Shown here: piece by piece, positions 8,445 through 17,436 of the stretch
Layout of the letters: every line of letters starts with the position of its first letter
How positions within the stretch are numbered: the stretch's first letter is position 1
NCBI GenBank assembly: GCA_034437555.1
Contig: DAOTTQ010000037.1
Span: 287,875 to 351,874 of the forward strand
Direction of reading: 5' to 3'
Length of the DNA stretch: 64,000 nucleotides
Origin: JANWYT01 sp034437555
Lineage (GTDB): Bacteria > Chloroflexota > Anaerolineae > Aggregatilineales > Phototrophicaceae
Notes under the pieces: generated by a model
Told to the model about the DNA's origin: nothing
The model's input: only the letters and a program-made list of their open reading frames with translations
Database searches by the model: none
Program-made: the position numbers and the translations under genes

Positions 8445-9209
8445 TTAGTCAACGGGAATACTTACCCACTCGGAAGAAGGCTCACTAATCCAGTTCATGG
8501 CAAAGTAGCGTTCTTGGGCAATCGTGCGTGTAAGGTCGTATTGGTCATCGGAGAGCATCGCGTATGGCTTGCCAAAAACCGTTATGTCACCCTGTGTCAG
8601 TGCCATCACAACCCCATTTTGATAGGCTTGTTCAGCGTTGTTGCGGATAATATCGGTGAAGGTGGTTTGGGCTGCAGGACGAATGCCCAAGCGTTGCAGT
8701 TCCATTACTCGCGCGCGCCAATCCCAAAATTCGGTGCTATCACGCATCTGCTTTAATTCTGATAGGGGTCTTAATTTGGCGCACCATACAAAGTCAATGG
8801 TTGAGGTAAAAATATCGAGGGGGCGTAGCACTTCGTCTTGCTCAAAGGGAGTATCGTAGTGGGGGATAAGGTTAAAGTGGCGCAAAGACCACAACAGGAT
8901 CCCTAGCGTTTCTGAACGCCACGAAACGTGCATTAGGTTTCTTGCAGACCAGCTCCCCAACGGTTTCTCTAAAAGGCGTTTTTCTGCATCCGTTAGGCGG
9001 TCATATAAGCGTTCTTCTTCTAGCCAGCGCAAAAGCTGACGATTCAGCGTTTCCCGTTTGGAAATTAAGATGGCGCGGTCTTCTTCGCTAATCAAGTAAT
9101 CGTTTAGCGTTTTAACGCGCATTTCTAGTTCATGACGTTTTAGCAAAGCCCCGATGCAAAGCGCGCGGTATGCAACACTTCGGTTATCTTGAGGGCTAGT
9201 ATCGCTCAT
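8445..9209 (-). CDS. DUF4272 domain protein
   Basis: 254 residues, soluble, no signal peptide. It shows the DUF4272 pattern: an N-terminal R-x-x-A-x-x-I/L region, LLRWLEEERLYDRLTDAEKRLLEKPLG at about 75-105, then SWRSETLGILLWSL, with HFNLIPHYD after it. The domain is widespread in bacteria and has no known activity. The gene stands alone between a terminator and a divergent ABC-F remnant. Confidence 0.8.
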   Translation of the reverse strand: MSDTSPQDNRSVAYRALCIGALLKRHELEMRVKTLNDYLISEEDRAILISKRETLNRQLLRWLEEERLYDRLTDAEKRLLEKPLGSWSARNLMHVSWRSETLGILLWSLRHFNLIPHYDTPFEQDEVLRPLDIFTSTIDFVWCAKLRPLSELKQMRDSTEFWDWRARVMELQRLGIRPAAQTTFTDIIRNNAEQAYQNGVVMALTQGDITVFGKPYAMLSDDQYDLTRTIAQERYFAMNWISEPSSEWVSIPVD

Positions 9210-9265
9210 AAAAAGTTCCCTTGTGTGAAAATTTTGCCCCTTAGCAAGCTAATAGTGCCACAAAA

Positions 9266-9285
9266 TACCCTGTTTTTGAAGGGTA
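9266..9285. other. Small inverted repeat in the ABC-F remnant leader
   Basis: TACCCT/AGGGTA perfect 6-bp arms with an 8-nt T-rich loop, just upstream of the promoter of the ABC-F remnant. It could be an operator half-site pair or a chance hairpin. Confidence 0.3.
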
Positions 9286-9297
9286 AAGTTTGTACTA

Positions 9298-9327
9298 TTG
9301 ACAACATAAAGGGTCACATGGTAAATT
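9298..9327 (+). promoter_or_regulatory. Sigma-70 promoter of the ABC-F remnant, with overlapping direct repeats
   Basis: A consensus -35 TTGACA, an 18-bp spacer and -10 TAAATT, about 43 bp before the ATG. The repeat GGGTCACATGG at 9311 lies in the spacer; related copies GGGTCACAAGG at 9332 and GGTTCACAAG at 9342 follow downstream. Such spaced copies look like an operator array. Confidence 0.5.
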
Positions 9328-9369
9328 TAATGGGTCACAAGGGTTCACAAGACTCTAAAGGAGGCAAAA

Positions 9370-10052
9370 ATGCCTTACGAAATACTCTCTCTCTATCAAA
9401 TTACAAAACAATATGGCACACGGCTTATCCCTGATAACGTTTCGCTCTTGCTTAATCGTGGGGAGCGTTGCGCCCTAGTGGGCGAAAATGGCGCAGGAAA
9501 AACCACACTTGCCCGCATTATCCTTAACGAAGAACAAGCCGATAGTGGACAAATACGGCTTGCGCAACAGTGTGTGATTGGCTACCTGCCTCAAGAAGTA
9601 ACGGCTGTCACTCATATGACGGTTTCGGCATATATTGCCGAAGCGGTGGGCGATTTGCACGCCATCGCGCAACGCATGACCGCGCCTTCATCAACCGCAC
9701 AGCCACACTCATTGCAGAATTGTCGGCGTACCAGCCAGCACACGCTGACAATATATAATGGTAATTATGAGGACTATCTATATCAACGTGAGCAAGCCCA
9801 ACAAGAAATTTATCAGCTTAGTGTGGGGCAACGGCGCAAACCGGTATTGCCCGCCTGATTGCCAACCAAGCCAACCTATTGATTATGGACGAACCCACCA
9901 ATCACCTTGACCTTGCCAGCATCGAAGCCTTAGAAGAAAGCCTGCTTCATTTTGATGGCACAGTCTTAACCGTGTCGCATGATAGGCGGTTTGTTGACCG
10001 CGTTGCAACCCAAGTGTGGCATTTGCAAAACGGCAAGATTATCATAGAATAG
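9370..10052 (+). pseudogene. Decayed ABC-F family ATPase
   Basis: A remnant of a two-domain ABC-F protein. It keeps a near-perfect ribosome binding site (AAAGGAGG) and the first Walker A (GENGAGKTT). From about 9674 the text jumps to the end of domain 1 in another frame (HDRAFINRTATLIAELS), then back to the linker (LTIYNGNYEDYLYQREQ), then from about 9837 in the second frame to the signature, Walker B (MDEPTNHLD) and SHDRR of domain 2. The signature/Walker B of domain 1 and the Walker A of domain 2 are missing. So there are two internal deletions and three frame changes. It cannot make a working ATPase. Confidence 0.85.
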
Positions 10053-10072
10053 ATAGAAAGGCAGAATCCTCT

Positions 10073-10984
10073 ATGCAACAACCTCGCGCTTGTGCCAACA
10101 ACGACGACATAAAGAAGATTCAGGACTTAATGCGTGACGGGATGAGGGCATTTCCTCATGGGTATATGCACCCTATGGACTTAGAGTGGTGGTTTTTCTA
10201 TAACCCCACTGGTGAAACCCTACAAGACACCACATTTTTATGGGAAGATGAACAAGGGCATTTGTTGGCGTGGCTAACTTCCCTTATAACCTATGGCGAA
10301 TATGACCTTTTCATGCACCCCACACAACGGGGAACAGCCCTAGAGTGTGAAATTTTGCTGTGGATCGAGGAGCGTATAACGCGCCTTAGCCATTCCCAAG
10401 AAAACCCTGATGTTGAAAGCGGGTCTGTTTTTGAGGATGATGTGTTTCGCAGAAGCACACTAGAAAGTATGGGGTATGTGGGCGAGCCTTATCTTGCTGT
10501 TTTCGGGCAAAGCCTAAAGGGGGAATTGCCCCCACCAGAATTACCAGAAGGCTATGGGTTTTTGCCACACATGGAAGAACGCTTTGCAGAACAACGCGCC
10601 CAAGTTCATGTCAGTGCCTTCATAAATTCACGCATGACCCACGATTACTATCTTGAGTTTATGAGAACAGCCCCTCATTATGAGCCACAGCACGATGTTG
10701 TAACGCAAAAGGACGGGCAATTAACATCTTTTGCCATGACATGGCGCGATGACGTGCTACAATGGGGAGAGTTTGAGCCTGTCGGCACACATCAAGAACA
10801 CCAACGGCGTGGTTTAGGCAAGGCAACCTTACAAGAGGGCTTGCATCGCCTTAAAACAGGGGGCATGAAATACGCCACTGTTTGTTGCCACGCCCCAGAA
10901 GCGGGAACAGTAGCCTTCTATGAATCAGCAGGCTTTGTAAGAAAGAACACCACGTATCGCTATCGAAAACCAATGAAGAAATAA
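10073..10984 (+). CDS. GNAT-family N-acetyltransferase
   Basis: 303 residues. The C-terminal half carries a GNAT fold with the acetyl-CoA binding loop QRRGLGKA (about 245-252) and the terminal AFYESAGF motif. The N-terminal half is a related but degenerate GNAT-like unit, as in tandem GNAT proteins. ATG at 10073 has GAAAGG upstream; the longer open frame would overlap the ABC-F remnant. The substrate is unknown. It sits between a dead and an intact ABC-F gene and ends 17 bp before the latter, so the two may be co-transcribed. Confidence 0.82.
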   Translation: MQQPRACANNDDIKKIQDLMRDGMRAFPHGYMHPMDLEWWFFYNPTGETLQDTTFLWEDEQGHLLAWLTSLITYGEYDLFMHPTQRGTALECEILLWIEERITRLSHSQENPDVESGSVFEDDVFRRSTLESMGYVGEPYLAVFGQSLKGELPPPELPEGYGFLPHMEERFAEQRAQVHVSAFINSRMTHDYYLEFMRTAPHYEPQHDVVTQKDGQLTSFAMTWRDDVLQWGEFEPVGTHQEHQRRGLGKATLQEGLHRLKTGGMKYATVCCHAPEAGTVAFYESAGFVRKNTTYRYRKPMKK

Positions 10985-11001
10985 GCGGAGCAAACGAACA
11001 C

Positions 11002-12978
11002 ATGACCTTAGTTGCATTTGAAAATTTGGGGCAGTCTTTTGGCGCATTTGACCTATTCATAGGGCTAAATGGTGCCATCCAACCTGACAGTAAAGTTGGG
11101 CTAGTAGGTGCGAATGGTGTGGGCAAGACCTCACTCATTCAAATTATTGCTGGCGAAACAGAACCCAGCAAAGGCACACTTACCCGCGCCAAAAAGCGCA
11201 CGCTGGGCTATTTAAAGCAAGAAGCGGTGCTTGCCTTTGCGGATACAGACCGCGCTCTCTATGAAGATATGCTCTCACTTTTTGAAGACGTGCGTGCTAT
11301 GGAAGCCCGTATGCGTGAAATTGAGGGCATGATGACGGACGGCACAGCCGACACGCCCGAATATGACGAATACGGCGAGCTTCAAGAAGAGTTTGAGCAT
11401 CGTGGGGGCTACGATTTTGAGCGCAGAATCGAGATGACCCTGCTCGGTTTGGGCTTTGGCAAAGAAACGTGGAACACGCCCATTAAACAATTATCGGGGG
11501 GGCAAAAGACACGCGCCCTTCTGGCACGCCTACTCATCATTCAGCCCGACCTGCTCATTTTAGACGAACCCACCAATCACCTGGACGTAGATGCCATTAA
11601 GTGGTTAGAAAACACGCTTAAAGTGTGGTCGCGTGCCTTGCTCATTGTCAGCCATGACCGCTACTTCTTAGAGAACGTAGTCAATGGCATTTGGGAAATG
11701 AGCAAAACCGAAATTGAAACGTATAAGGGCAATTACAGCTCTTATCTTAACCAACGTGAAGCACGCCGTGAGCGCATTCGTAAAGAATGGGATGCCATCA
11801 TGGAACGCTTTAATACAGAGTACGCCTTTATTGAACGGCGCACCCTAGAAGATACCAACGCCAAAGGACGCTTTAAGGTGATGGCTCGTGAAGTAGAAGC
11901 AGTGCGCGTTAATGGCATTGAAGCCCTACGCATGATTAAGCAACAGGGTTGGGGAACGTTCTCGGCGCAATACGAGATGAAACGCTTGCCTGATACGCTT
12001 CGCGAACTAAAAAGCCTAATGAAGTCACTCGAAAACCCACTTCCTAAAAAGAAGAATATCCGTGTGCGCCTAGAAGCCCAAGAAAAAAGTGGCGAAAGTG
12101 TGCTTAAAACGCGCAATATCGTCATTGGCTACCCTAACGCCCAGCTTTTTACGACCGACGATGTAGAAGTCGATCGCGGTGATGTGATTGCCCTCATTGG
12201 TGGCAATGGGACGGGCAAATCAACCTTCCTTAAGACGGTGCTAGAACATCTAGAACCATTGGGCGGGCGCTACAATTTAGGGATTAACGTACAAGTGGGC
12301 TACTTTGCCCAAGCTCACGACAACCTAGACCCCGAAAATCAAGTGATTGAAGAATTGATGCGCCACAAAACAGGCATGGTTATTTCGGATGCACGCCATG
12401 TTCTCGCCCAATTCTTGTTTAGAGGCGACGATATATATAAGAAGGTAAGCACCCTTAGCGGTGGTGAACGCGGACGCTTGGCATTGGGTATTTTGTCACT
12501 CACTGGCGCAAACTTCTTGGTGCTAGACGAACCCACCAATCACCTTGATATCCCCGCCCAAGAAATTTTGCAAGACGTACTAGAGGAATTTAACGGCACA
12601 ATTCTCTTGGTTAGCCATGACCGTTATCTAATAGACCGCCTCGCCAACCAAATTTGGGAAGTGCGCGATGGTCACATGACCGCGTTTAGAGGCACTTATC
12701 AAGATTACTTAGTGTGGCAAGAAAAGAACGCCCAAGAAACTAAAACGCCTAAGCAAAAGCCTGCACGCACGCCTAAAACTAATAATCGTGAAGTGCAAGA
12801 GCTAGAAGCCCAAATTGAATCGCTGGGGCGAAGCATTAGTGAGCTAGAACGGCTCATTGGCACCGCCAGCGAAAATGGCAAAATAGAAGATGTACGCAAA
12901 ATGGGCGAGGAATACAAGCAACAACAAGAGCGCCTAGAAGCTTTACAAGAACAACGGGCGCAACTGCAAGCGGTTTAA
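11002..12978 (+). CDS. ABC-F family ATPase (ribosome-associated type)
   Basis: 658 residues with two complete ABC domains in one chain: Walker A GANGVGKTS (about 36-44) and GGNGTGKST (about 395-403), signatures LSGGQKTRALLARLL and LSGGERGRLAL, both Walker B ending in DEPTNHLD, and both SHDRY H-loops. A charged linker (YKGNYSSYLNQREARRERIRKEW region) joins them, and a C-terminal coiled coil (ELEAQIESLGRSISELERLI) closes the protein. ABC-F proteins act on the ribosome as translation factors or antibiotic-resistance factors and have no membrane domain. Which type this is cannot be told by eye. Confidence 0.92.
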   Translation: MTLVAFENLGQSFGAFDLFIGLNGAIQPDSKVGLVGANGVGKTSLIQIIAGETEPSKGTLTRAKKRTLGYLKQEAVLAFADTDRALYEDMLSLFEDVRAMEARMREIEGMMTDGTADTPEYDEYGELQEEFEHRGGYDFERRIEMTLLGLGFGKETWNTPIKQLSGGQKTRALLARLLIIQPDLLILDEPTNHLDVDAIKWLENTLKVWSRALLIVSHDRYFLENVVNGIWEMSKTEIETYKGNYSSYLNQREARRERIRKEWDAIMERFNTEYAFIERRTLEDTNAKGRFKVMAREVEAVRVNGIEALRMIKQQGWGTFSAQYEMKRLPDTLRELKSLMKSLENPLPKKKNIRVRLEAQEKSGESVLKTRNIVIGYPNAQLFTTDDVEVDRGDVIALIGGNGTGKSTFLKTVLEHLEPLGGRYNLGINVQVGYFAQAHDNLDPENQVIEELMRHKTGMVISDARHVLAQFLFRGDDIYKKVSTLSGGERGRLALGILSLTGANFLVLDEPTNHLDIPAQEILQDVLEEFNGTILLVSHDRYLIDRLANQIWEVRDGHMTAFRGTYQDYLVWQEKNAQETKTPKQKPARTPKTNNREVQELEAQIESLGRSISELERLIGTASENGKIEDVRKMGEEYKQQQERLEALQEQRAQLQAV

Positions 12979-13008
12979 GCCCTATAAAGCGTAAGTAATA
13001 ATACAGAG

Positions 13009-13030
13009 GACGTGCTAAGGCACGTCTTTT
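13009..13030 (+). terminator. Terminator of the ABC-F gene
   Basis: GACGTGC/GCACGTC perfect 7-bp stem with a TAAG loop followed by TTTTGTGTTTTT, about 30 bp after the ABC-F stop. Confidence 0.8.
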
Positions 13031-13085
13031 GTGTTTTTAGTGGCTTTAGATACAGGGGGATACAAAGAAAACAAATGTTATTGCA

Positions 13086-14870
13086 TCACTCATCATCTTG
13101 GCGTAGGGGCAGACGCACAGTAATGTTCGTCCCCTTGCCCTCTTTGCTAAGTATCTGAATGTTGCCTCCATATAAGCGCACACAATCCCATACAATCTTT
13201 AAGCCAAGCCCCGCCCCGCCAATTGCCCCAACATTGCCACCCTTATAAAAGGGTTCAAGAACGCGCTGTTGGTCGGCTTCAGAAATGCCAATACCGTTGT
13301 CTATCACTTCAAGGAGCATCGCATATTGCTCTTCTTTAAGACGTACTGTGACATCACGGCTACTTGCTGAAAATTTAATGGCGTTCTGCACCAAATTGAC
13401 CACAATATGCCGAATGAGTGTAGCATCTGCCAGTACAACATCACTGTTAAACAAGGCGTGGTCGAAATGAACGATGTGCGTATTCCGCATAGAGAAGCGC
13501 ACATCGTCTATCAGACCTTGAACATACGATACTAAATTTAGATCGATTAGGCTAAGTGACTGATAGGGGCTTTCCGCCTCAATGATGATCGCCATCTTTT
13601 CGACGAGTTCTGTGAGATAAAAAACCTGTGTCTTTATTTTACCCACACGCTTTAACAACGACTCGGGTGTGAGCTTATCACTCATCATTTCTAGCAATTC
13701 GGCTGAGGATAGAATGGTAGATAACGGCGTTCTAAACTCATGCGAAACCGTAATCATAAAAGCAAGTCGCAGGTCGTTGAGTTCACGTTCCTTTTCAAGG
13801 GCAACGCGCAACCCCTCTTGCTCTAAAAGCATTTGTTGGGCGCGTTTACGGGCGGTTTCGTCTATCCCAAACCCATAAATAAATTCAGGGTTGCCCTCTT
13901 CATCTCTAAACAACAACATATACCACTCGGTCGGAATCACCCGCCCCGATGCAGATACATAACGAAACTGAAACGGTGCAACGTCCTCATCTGCCATTAA
14001 ACGCTGATAAATATCTCCCATTAAGGGATGGTCATCTGGATGAACAAACGTGCGGGGAAGATTTTTACCAATGTACGCCCCCTCTTCTAGTTCTAGCGTG
14101 TTCCAGAACATGGCATTTGCCCTAACCACATTGCTCTGCATATCAGCAACCGCCATCATGATGGCAGACGTTTCTACCATAAGTTCGTTGAGGTGGCGCT
14201 GTTGCTTAAGCCGATAATTAACACGCGCTTGCTCTATACTTGACTGAAGCAATTGGCGTTTAAGAGTCATCTCAAACGACATCATATGGGTGATGATGTG
14301 CGTTACCCAGCGAATATTGGGGGGTTGGATGAGGAAGTCTCTACGCGCACGACGCAAGTCATCTAGCAAGTCAGGGCGATAGTGTTCTAAGATACCCTCT
14401 AGCAGGTCGGCAACGCGCTCAATGAATTGGGGTTCAAAAGAGAATAGCGTTTCAAATTCGCGCCATGCGTCGTCAATTTCACCTTCTTTAAGTTCCTCTT
14501 TGCCACATAACACGACAGAAAACTCTGACGACAAAATAATTACAAACCACTCTTGGCGCAGAGGGTCGCCATCTGCCAATTCGACCTGTATCAAACTACC
14601 CGTAAAATCATCGGGGAGTGGGTTGCCAGAAAAAATGCACACCTGACGCGCCACCTGCGCGAGTTCGATATAGCGTTGTGTTTCTTGTTGCCAATGCGAA
14701 GACACCTGAAAACCCGTAAACATCAGGGCAGGCAAATGATTCGTCAACACCACATCTTCTAACAAGTGCGAAAGGTGAACAAGCGCAGTTTTCGTAAAAA
14801 GAGAAGGAGTCACAAATTCTTTAAGTGACTCCGCTACAGAGTCATAGAGGGAGATAACTTGGGGTCGCAT
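13086..14870 (-). CDS. PAS-domain sensor histidine kinase with N-terminal DICT-like domain
   Basis: 594 residues, no membrane segment. The first about 130 residues resemble the DICT sensory domain (GDPLRQEWFVIIL is typical). A PAS domain lies at about 225-345, then the HisKA domain with phosphoacceptor His near residue 377 (VSHEFRTPLSTI), then a HATPase domain with N box (HIVVNLVQNAIKF), G1 (DNGIGISEADQQRVLEPF) and G2 (GAGLGLKI). Start chosen at ATG 14870, as a TTG at 14897 would lie in the preceding terminator hairpin. It is a cytoplasmic kinase; the single-domain response regulator at 25.0 kb could be its partner, but the distance makes this weak. Confidence 0.88.
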   Translation of the reverse strand: MRPQVISLYDSVAESLKEFVTPSLFTKTALVHLSHLLEDVVLTNHLPALMFTGFQVSSHWQQETQRYIELAQVARQVCIFSGNPLPDDFTGSLIQVELADGDPLRQEWFVIILSSEFSVVLCGKEELKEGEIDDAWREFETLFSFEPQFIERVADLLEGILEHYRPDLLDDLRRARRDFLIQPPNIRWVTHIITHMMSFEMTLKRQLLQSSIEQARVNYRLKQQRHLNELMVETSAIMMAVADMQSNVVRANAMFWNTLELEEGAYIGKNLPRTFVHPDDHPLMGDIYQRLMADEDVAPFQFRYVSASGRVIPTEWYMLLFRDEEGNPEFIYGFGIDETARKRAQQMLLEQEGLRVALEKERELNDLRLAFMITVSHEFRTPLSTILSSAELLEMMSDKLTPESLLKRVGKIKTQVFYLTELVEKMAIIIEAESPYQSLSLIDLNLVSYVQGLIDDVRFSMRNTHIVHFDHALFNSDVVLADATLIRHIVVNLVQNAIKFSASSRDVTVRLKEEQYAMLLEVIDNGIGISEADQQRVLEPFYKGGNVGAIGGAGLGLKIVWDCVRLYGGNIQILSKEGKGTNITVRLPLRQDDE

Positions 14871-14896
14871 ATTTCTTTCTTTGTGCTGGTTTGCCA

Positions 14897-14937
14897 AAAG
14901 TAGGGCGTGTAAGTTTTAATGCTCACAGCCCTACTTT
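14897..14937 (-). terminator. Terminator after the 824-residue acidic protein gene
   Basis: AAAGTAGGGC/GCCCTACTTT perfect 10-bp stem, with GTG/CAC pairing inside, between the stop of the acidic TPR gene and the kinase gene. On the minus strand it is followed by TTTT. It implies separate or reduced transcription of the kinase. Confidence 0.7.
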
Positions 14938-14940
14938 ATT

Positions 14941-17415
14941 TTACAATAAGTTTAAGGCTCTGCGATAGGTGTTTAAGGCTTCTTGCAAGTTCCCTTGTCG
15001 CATTAGGGCATCGCCCAGTACACGATACACCGCAGGGTTATTCTTGTGGTTTTTGTCTACCAAGAGCTTGTTTAGGTCTCCTACCACTTCGGGCAAGGAC
15101 ACATTTGCACGCACAACCGCTTCGTAAGATTGCAGGCTGGTTTCTATGTTCACAGACAATTGTTCGCGGGCGGTCTTAAGTGCCGCTGCCACATCAATTT
15201 TAGGACGTGCTGCGGGGGGTGTAGACACTGGCACAGCTACCGCTGCCGCTCTTTGAACAGGAGCAGGTGTTGGCTCTGTTAGGATGGGCATGGCAGGCTC
15301 AACGGGTTTTTCTTCTTCCATTGTCTCACGAAGCCACTCTGGAATTTCGTCCGATGAAATGTCCACATCTGCCCCCGCCAACCATTCGGGCAAATCAGAA
15401 GCAGGTGATGCCGATTCATCCACATTAAGCCAATCAGGCATTGTGACAGAAGCGGGCGTGTCTTGTAGCCAATCGGGGAACTCGGAAACCTCTATTTGAG
15501 GCGTTTCCATTACATACTGTTCGGCATCTGGCACATCGCCCATCATCCATGAAGGCACTTCTTGGGGTTCACCTATTGGCAAATCGGCTTCTAATGGCAG
15601 TTCTTCTGTAGTGAGTGCGCCAATTGTCTCGCCTGCATTGCCCTCAATCACTTGTCGTTGATACCATGCCTGTAATTCTTGTTGGTTTTCGGCTTCTGTA
15701 GTTAGTGCCATTACCCACGGGTCAGTTAGGTCGATGCGTTGAACTTCCCCTTGCGCCACCACAGGCTCTTCATCAACGAAGATGTCGCTCATATCGCGGG
15801 TTTCTTCTTCATCATCTATATCTAAAAGCCATGAGGGAATTTCATTGGCAATGGGAGGTGCGTCATCTGCATCAAGTATAAGGTCAAAATCGCCTATGTT
15901 TTCTTCTGCATCGGTCATATCCACACCAAAGCCCAAGTCTGCCAGCATTTGTTCGGTATTTACGCCCTGTGCCAACATATCCTCATCGGCGGTTTCTTGC
16001 GTCATACCCTCTCTTAGCCAGTCAGGGATTTCTGTTTCAATGGCAGGCGCGTCTAAGGCAACAAAGTCCTCATCAGCAGGCTCATCGTCAGTTTGTTCGG
16101 CACGCTTAAACATTTCTTCAAAGAAGTTCGCAATAGCTTCTGGGGGAACTTCCTTGCCAGAATTAAGCGTTTCCATCACTTGTAGCGGGTCGGTAGGAGC
16201 TACCGCATCCTCAAATGAGTAAGGCTGATAGCCGGGGCCCTCATTGGTCAGTTCGGCAGGTGGGAAGATACTTTCATCGGCATCTGTCATCAGCTCTTCA
16301 GAGTCTACACCCTCTTGAACTGAAAGGGTCTCTAGCCACGCTAAGGGGTCTGACCCGGTGTTCGTATCGGTTGCTTGTGCGCTAAAGCTCCCCAAACTGC
16401 TTAAGTCGCCCATTGCACTACTCAAATCGAGTGTGGGCGCATCATCCACCGTTGCCAAGCCTGCCAACCAATCGAGTGGGTCATTAGAAGCCACAGGCGC
16501 ACCTTGTAGGCTGGTAAGGTCATTGCCAAAGCCACTAAAGCTCACTTCGTCATCTGTTTCTGATGAGAGGTTTGCCAGCCAATCCATTGGATTCGCTGCG
16601 GCAATGGTATCTTCTTCTTCTTCGGTGCCAAAGGCTTCTAATTCATCTTCATCACTATCAGATTGCCCAAAGATGTCATCAAAGGACGGCGCAGCCAAAA
16701 CGTCAAAGTCACCAAATTCTTCGGCTTCGTCCTCATACTCTTCTTCGTAGTCGTCTTCAGCCACAGGTTCATCATAAGAGACAGGAACAGGCGCAGGTTT
16801 TTGGGCTTGGGCTTGGCTGGCTTTTTGCGCCTTCTCTTTTTCAAGATGTGCGTACCAGTCCTCTTTCTTCCACCCGTACGGGATATACTCTTGCGCCAAA
16901 ACAGACGCATCTACCGTGCTGGCATCAATTTCATTCGCCTGAATTTTATCTCTATCAGAAGCACTACTCACCATAGTATTGGTGTCTGCCCCCTGCCGTA
17001 CCGCCAGCTTTTCCATCCATGCCATAATTTGCTCTGGGGTCATGCTGTCAAAGTCGGGTGTGCCGTCATCCGCAGGGGCAGCAGCCACCGCCTGTACAAT
17101 GGGTTCAGGCTCGGGTTCTGGCACAACAACAGGTTCTGGAATCACCAAAGGCACAGAGGCTTTGGCTTGAGCTTGGCTGGCTTTTTGCGCCTTCTCTTTT
17201 TCAAGATGCGCGTACCAGTCCTCTTTCTTCCAGCCGTATGGAATGTATTCTTGTGCCAAAATAGACGCATCTACGGTACTGGCGTCCACTTCTGGAACGT
17301 CCATATCCGCACTGGTGGTAAAACCTTCACCTGCCCCTTGCCTCTTTGCCAGAGTTTCCATCCAAGACATGATTTGCTCTGGGGTCATGTTGTCAAAATC
17401 GGGCGTTTCCGTCAT
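14941..17415 (-). CDS. Large acidic Trp-motif protein with C-terminal TPR-like region
   Basis: 824 residues, very acidic, mostly low complexity. Two near-identical N-terminal modules (about residues 1-95 and 117-210) each hold D-F-D-x-MTPEQIM-(S/A)-WME-x-LA-x-RQGA and then DAS(I/V)LAQEYIPYGWKKEDWYAHLEKE. The middle is full of short Trp motifs such as P-x-W-(L/M) (IPDWLRE, IPSWLLD, LPEWLAG, DPLDWLAGL). The last about 100 residues are helical with a TPR pattern (AVYRVLGDALMRQGNLQEALNTYRRALNLL). It starts 21 bp after the 1152-residue protein with the same Trp motifs, so the two form an operon. No catalytic domain was seen; likely a scaffold or regulator. Confidence 0.8.
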   Translation of the reverse strand: MTETPDFDNMTPEQIMSWMETLAKRQGAGEGFTTSADMDVPEVDASTVDASILAQEYIPYGWKKEDWYAHLEKEKAQKASQAQAKASVPLVIPEPVVVPEPEPEPIVQAVAAAPADDGTPDFDSMTPEQIMAWMEKLAVRQGADTNTMVSSASDRDKIQANEIDASTVDASVLAQEYIPYGWKKEDWYAHLEKEKAQKASQAQAQKPAPVPVSYDEPVAEDDYEEEYEDEAEEFGDFDVLAAPSFDDIFGQSDSDEDELEAFGTEEEEDTIAAANPMDWLANLSSETDDEVSFSGFGNDLTSLQGAPVASNDPLDWLAGLATVDDAPTLDLSSAMGDLSSLGSFSAQATDTNTGSDPLAWLETLSVQEGVDSEELMTDADESIFPPAELTNEGPGYQPYSFEDAVAPTDPLQVMETLNSGKEVPPEAIANFFEEMFKRAEQTDDEPADEDFVALDAPAIETEIPDWLREGMTQETADEDMLAQGVNTEQMLADLGFGVDMTDAEENIGDFDLILDADDAPPIANEIPSWLLDIDDEEETRDMSDIFVDEEPVVAQGEVQRIDLTDPWVMALTTEAENQQELQAWYQRQVIEGNAGETIGALTTEELPLEADLPIGEPQEVPSWMMGDVPDAEQYVMETPQIEVSEFPDWLQDTPASVTMPDWLNVDESASPASDLPEWLAGADVDISSDEIPEWLRETMEEEKPVEPAMPILTEPTPAPVQRAAAVAVPVSTPPAARPKIDVAAALKTAREQLSVNIETSLQSYEAVVRANVSLPEVVGDLNKLLVDKNHKNNPAVYRVLGDALMRQGNLQEALNTYRRALNLL
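16800..17415 (-). repeat. Duplicated N-terminal module inside the acidic protein gene
   Basis: Two direct copies on the minus strand, beginning near 17415 and 17065, encode MTPEQIM, then VDAS, YIPYGWKKEDWYAHLEKEKAQKASQAQA-type peptides. They are almost identical at the nucleotide level across the KKEDWYAHLEKEKAQKASQAQ part (near 16805-16875 and 17165-17235), pointing to recent duplication or gene conversion. Confidence 0.75.
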
Positions 17416-17436
17416 GACACGCTACCTCTCACGCAT

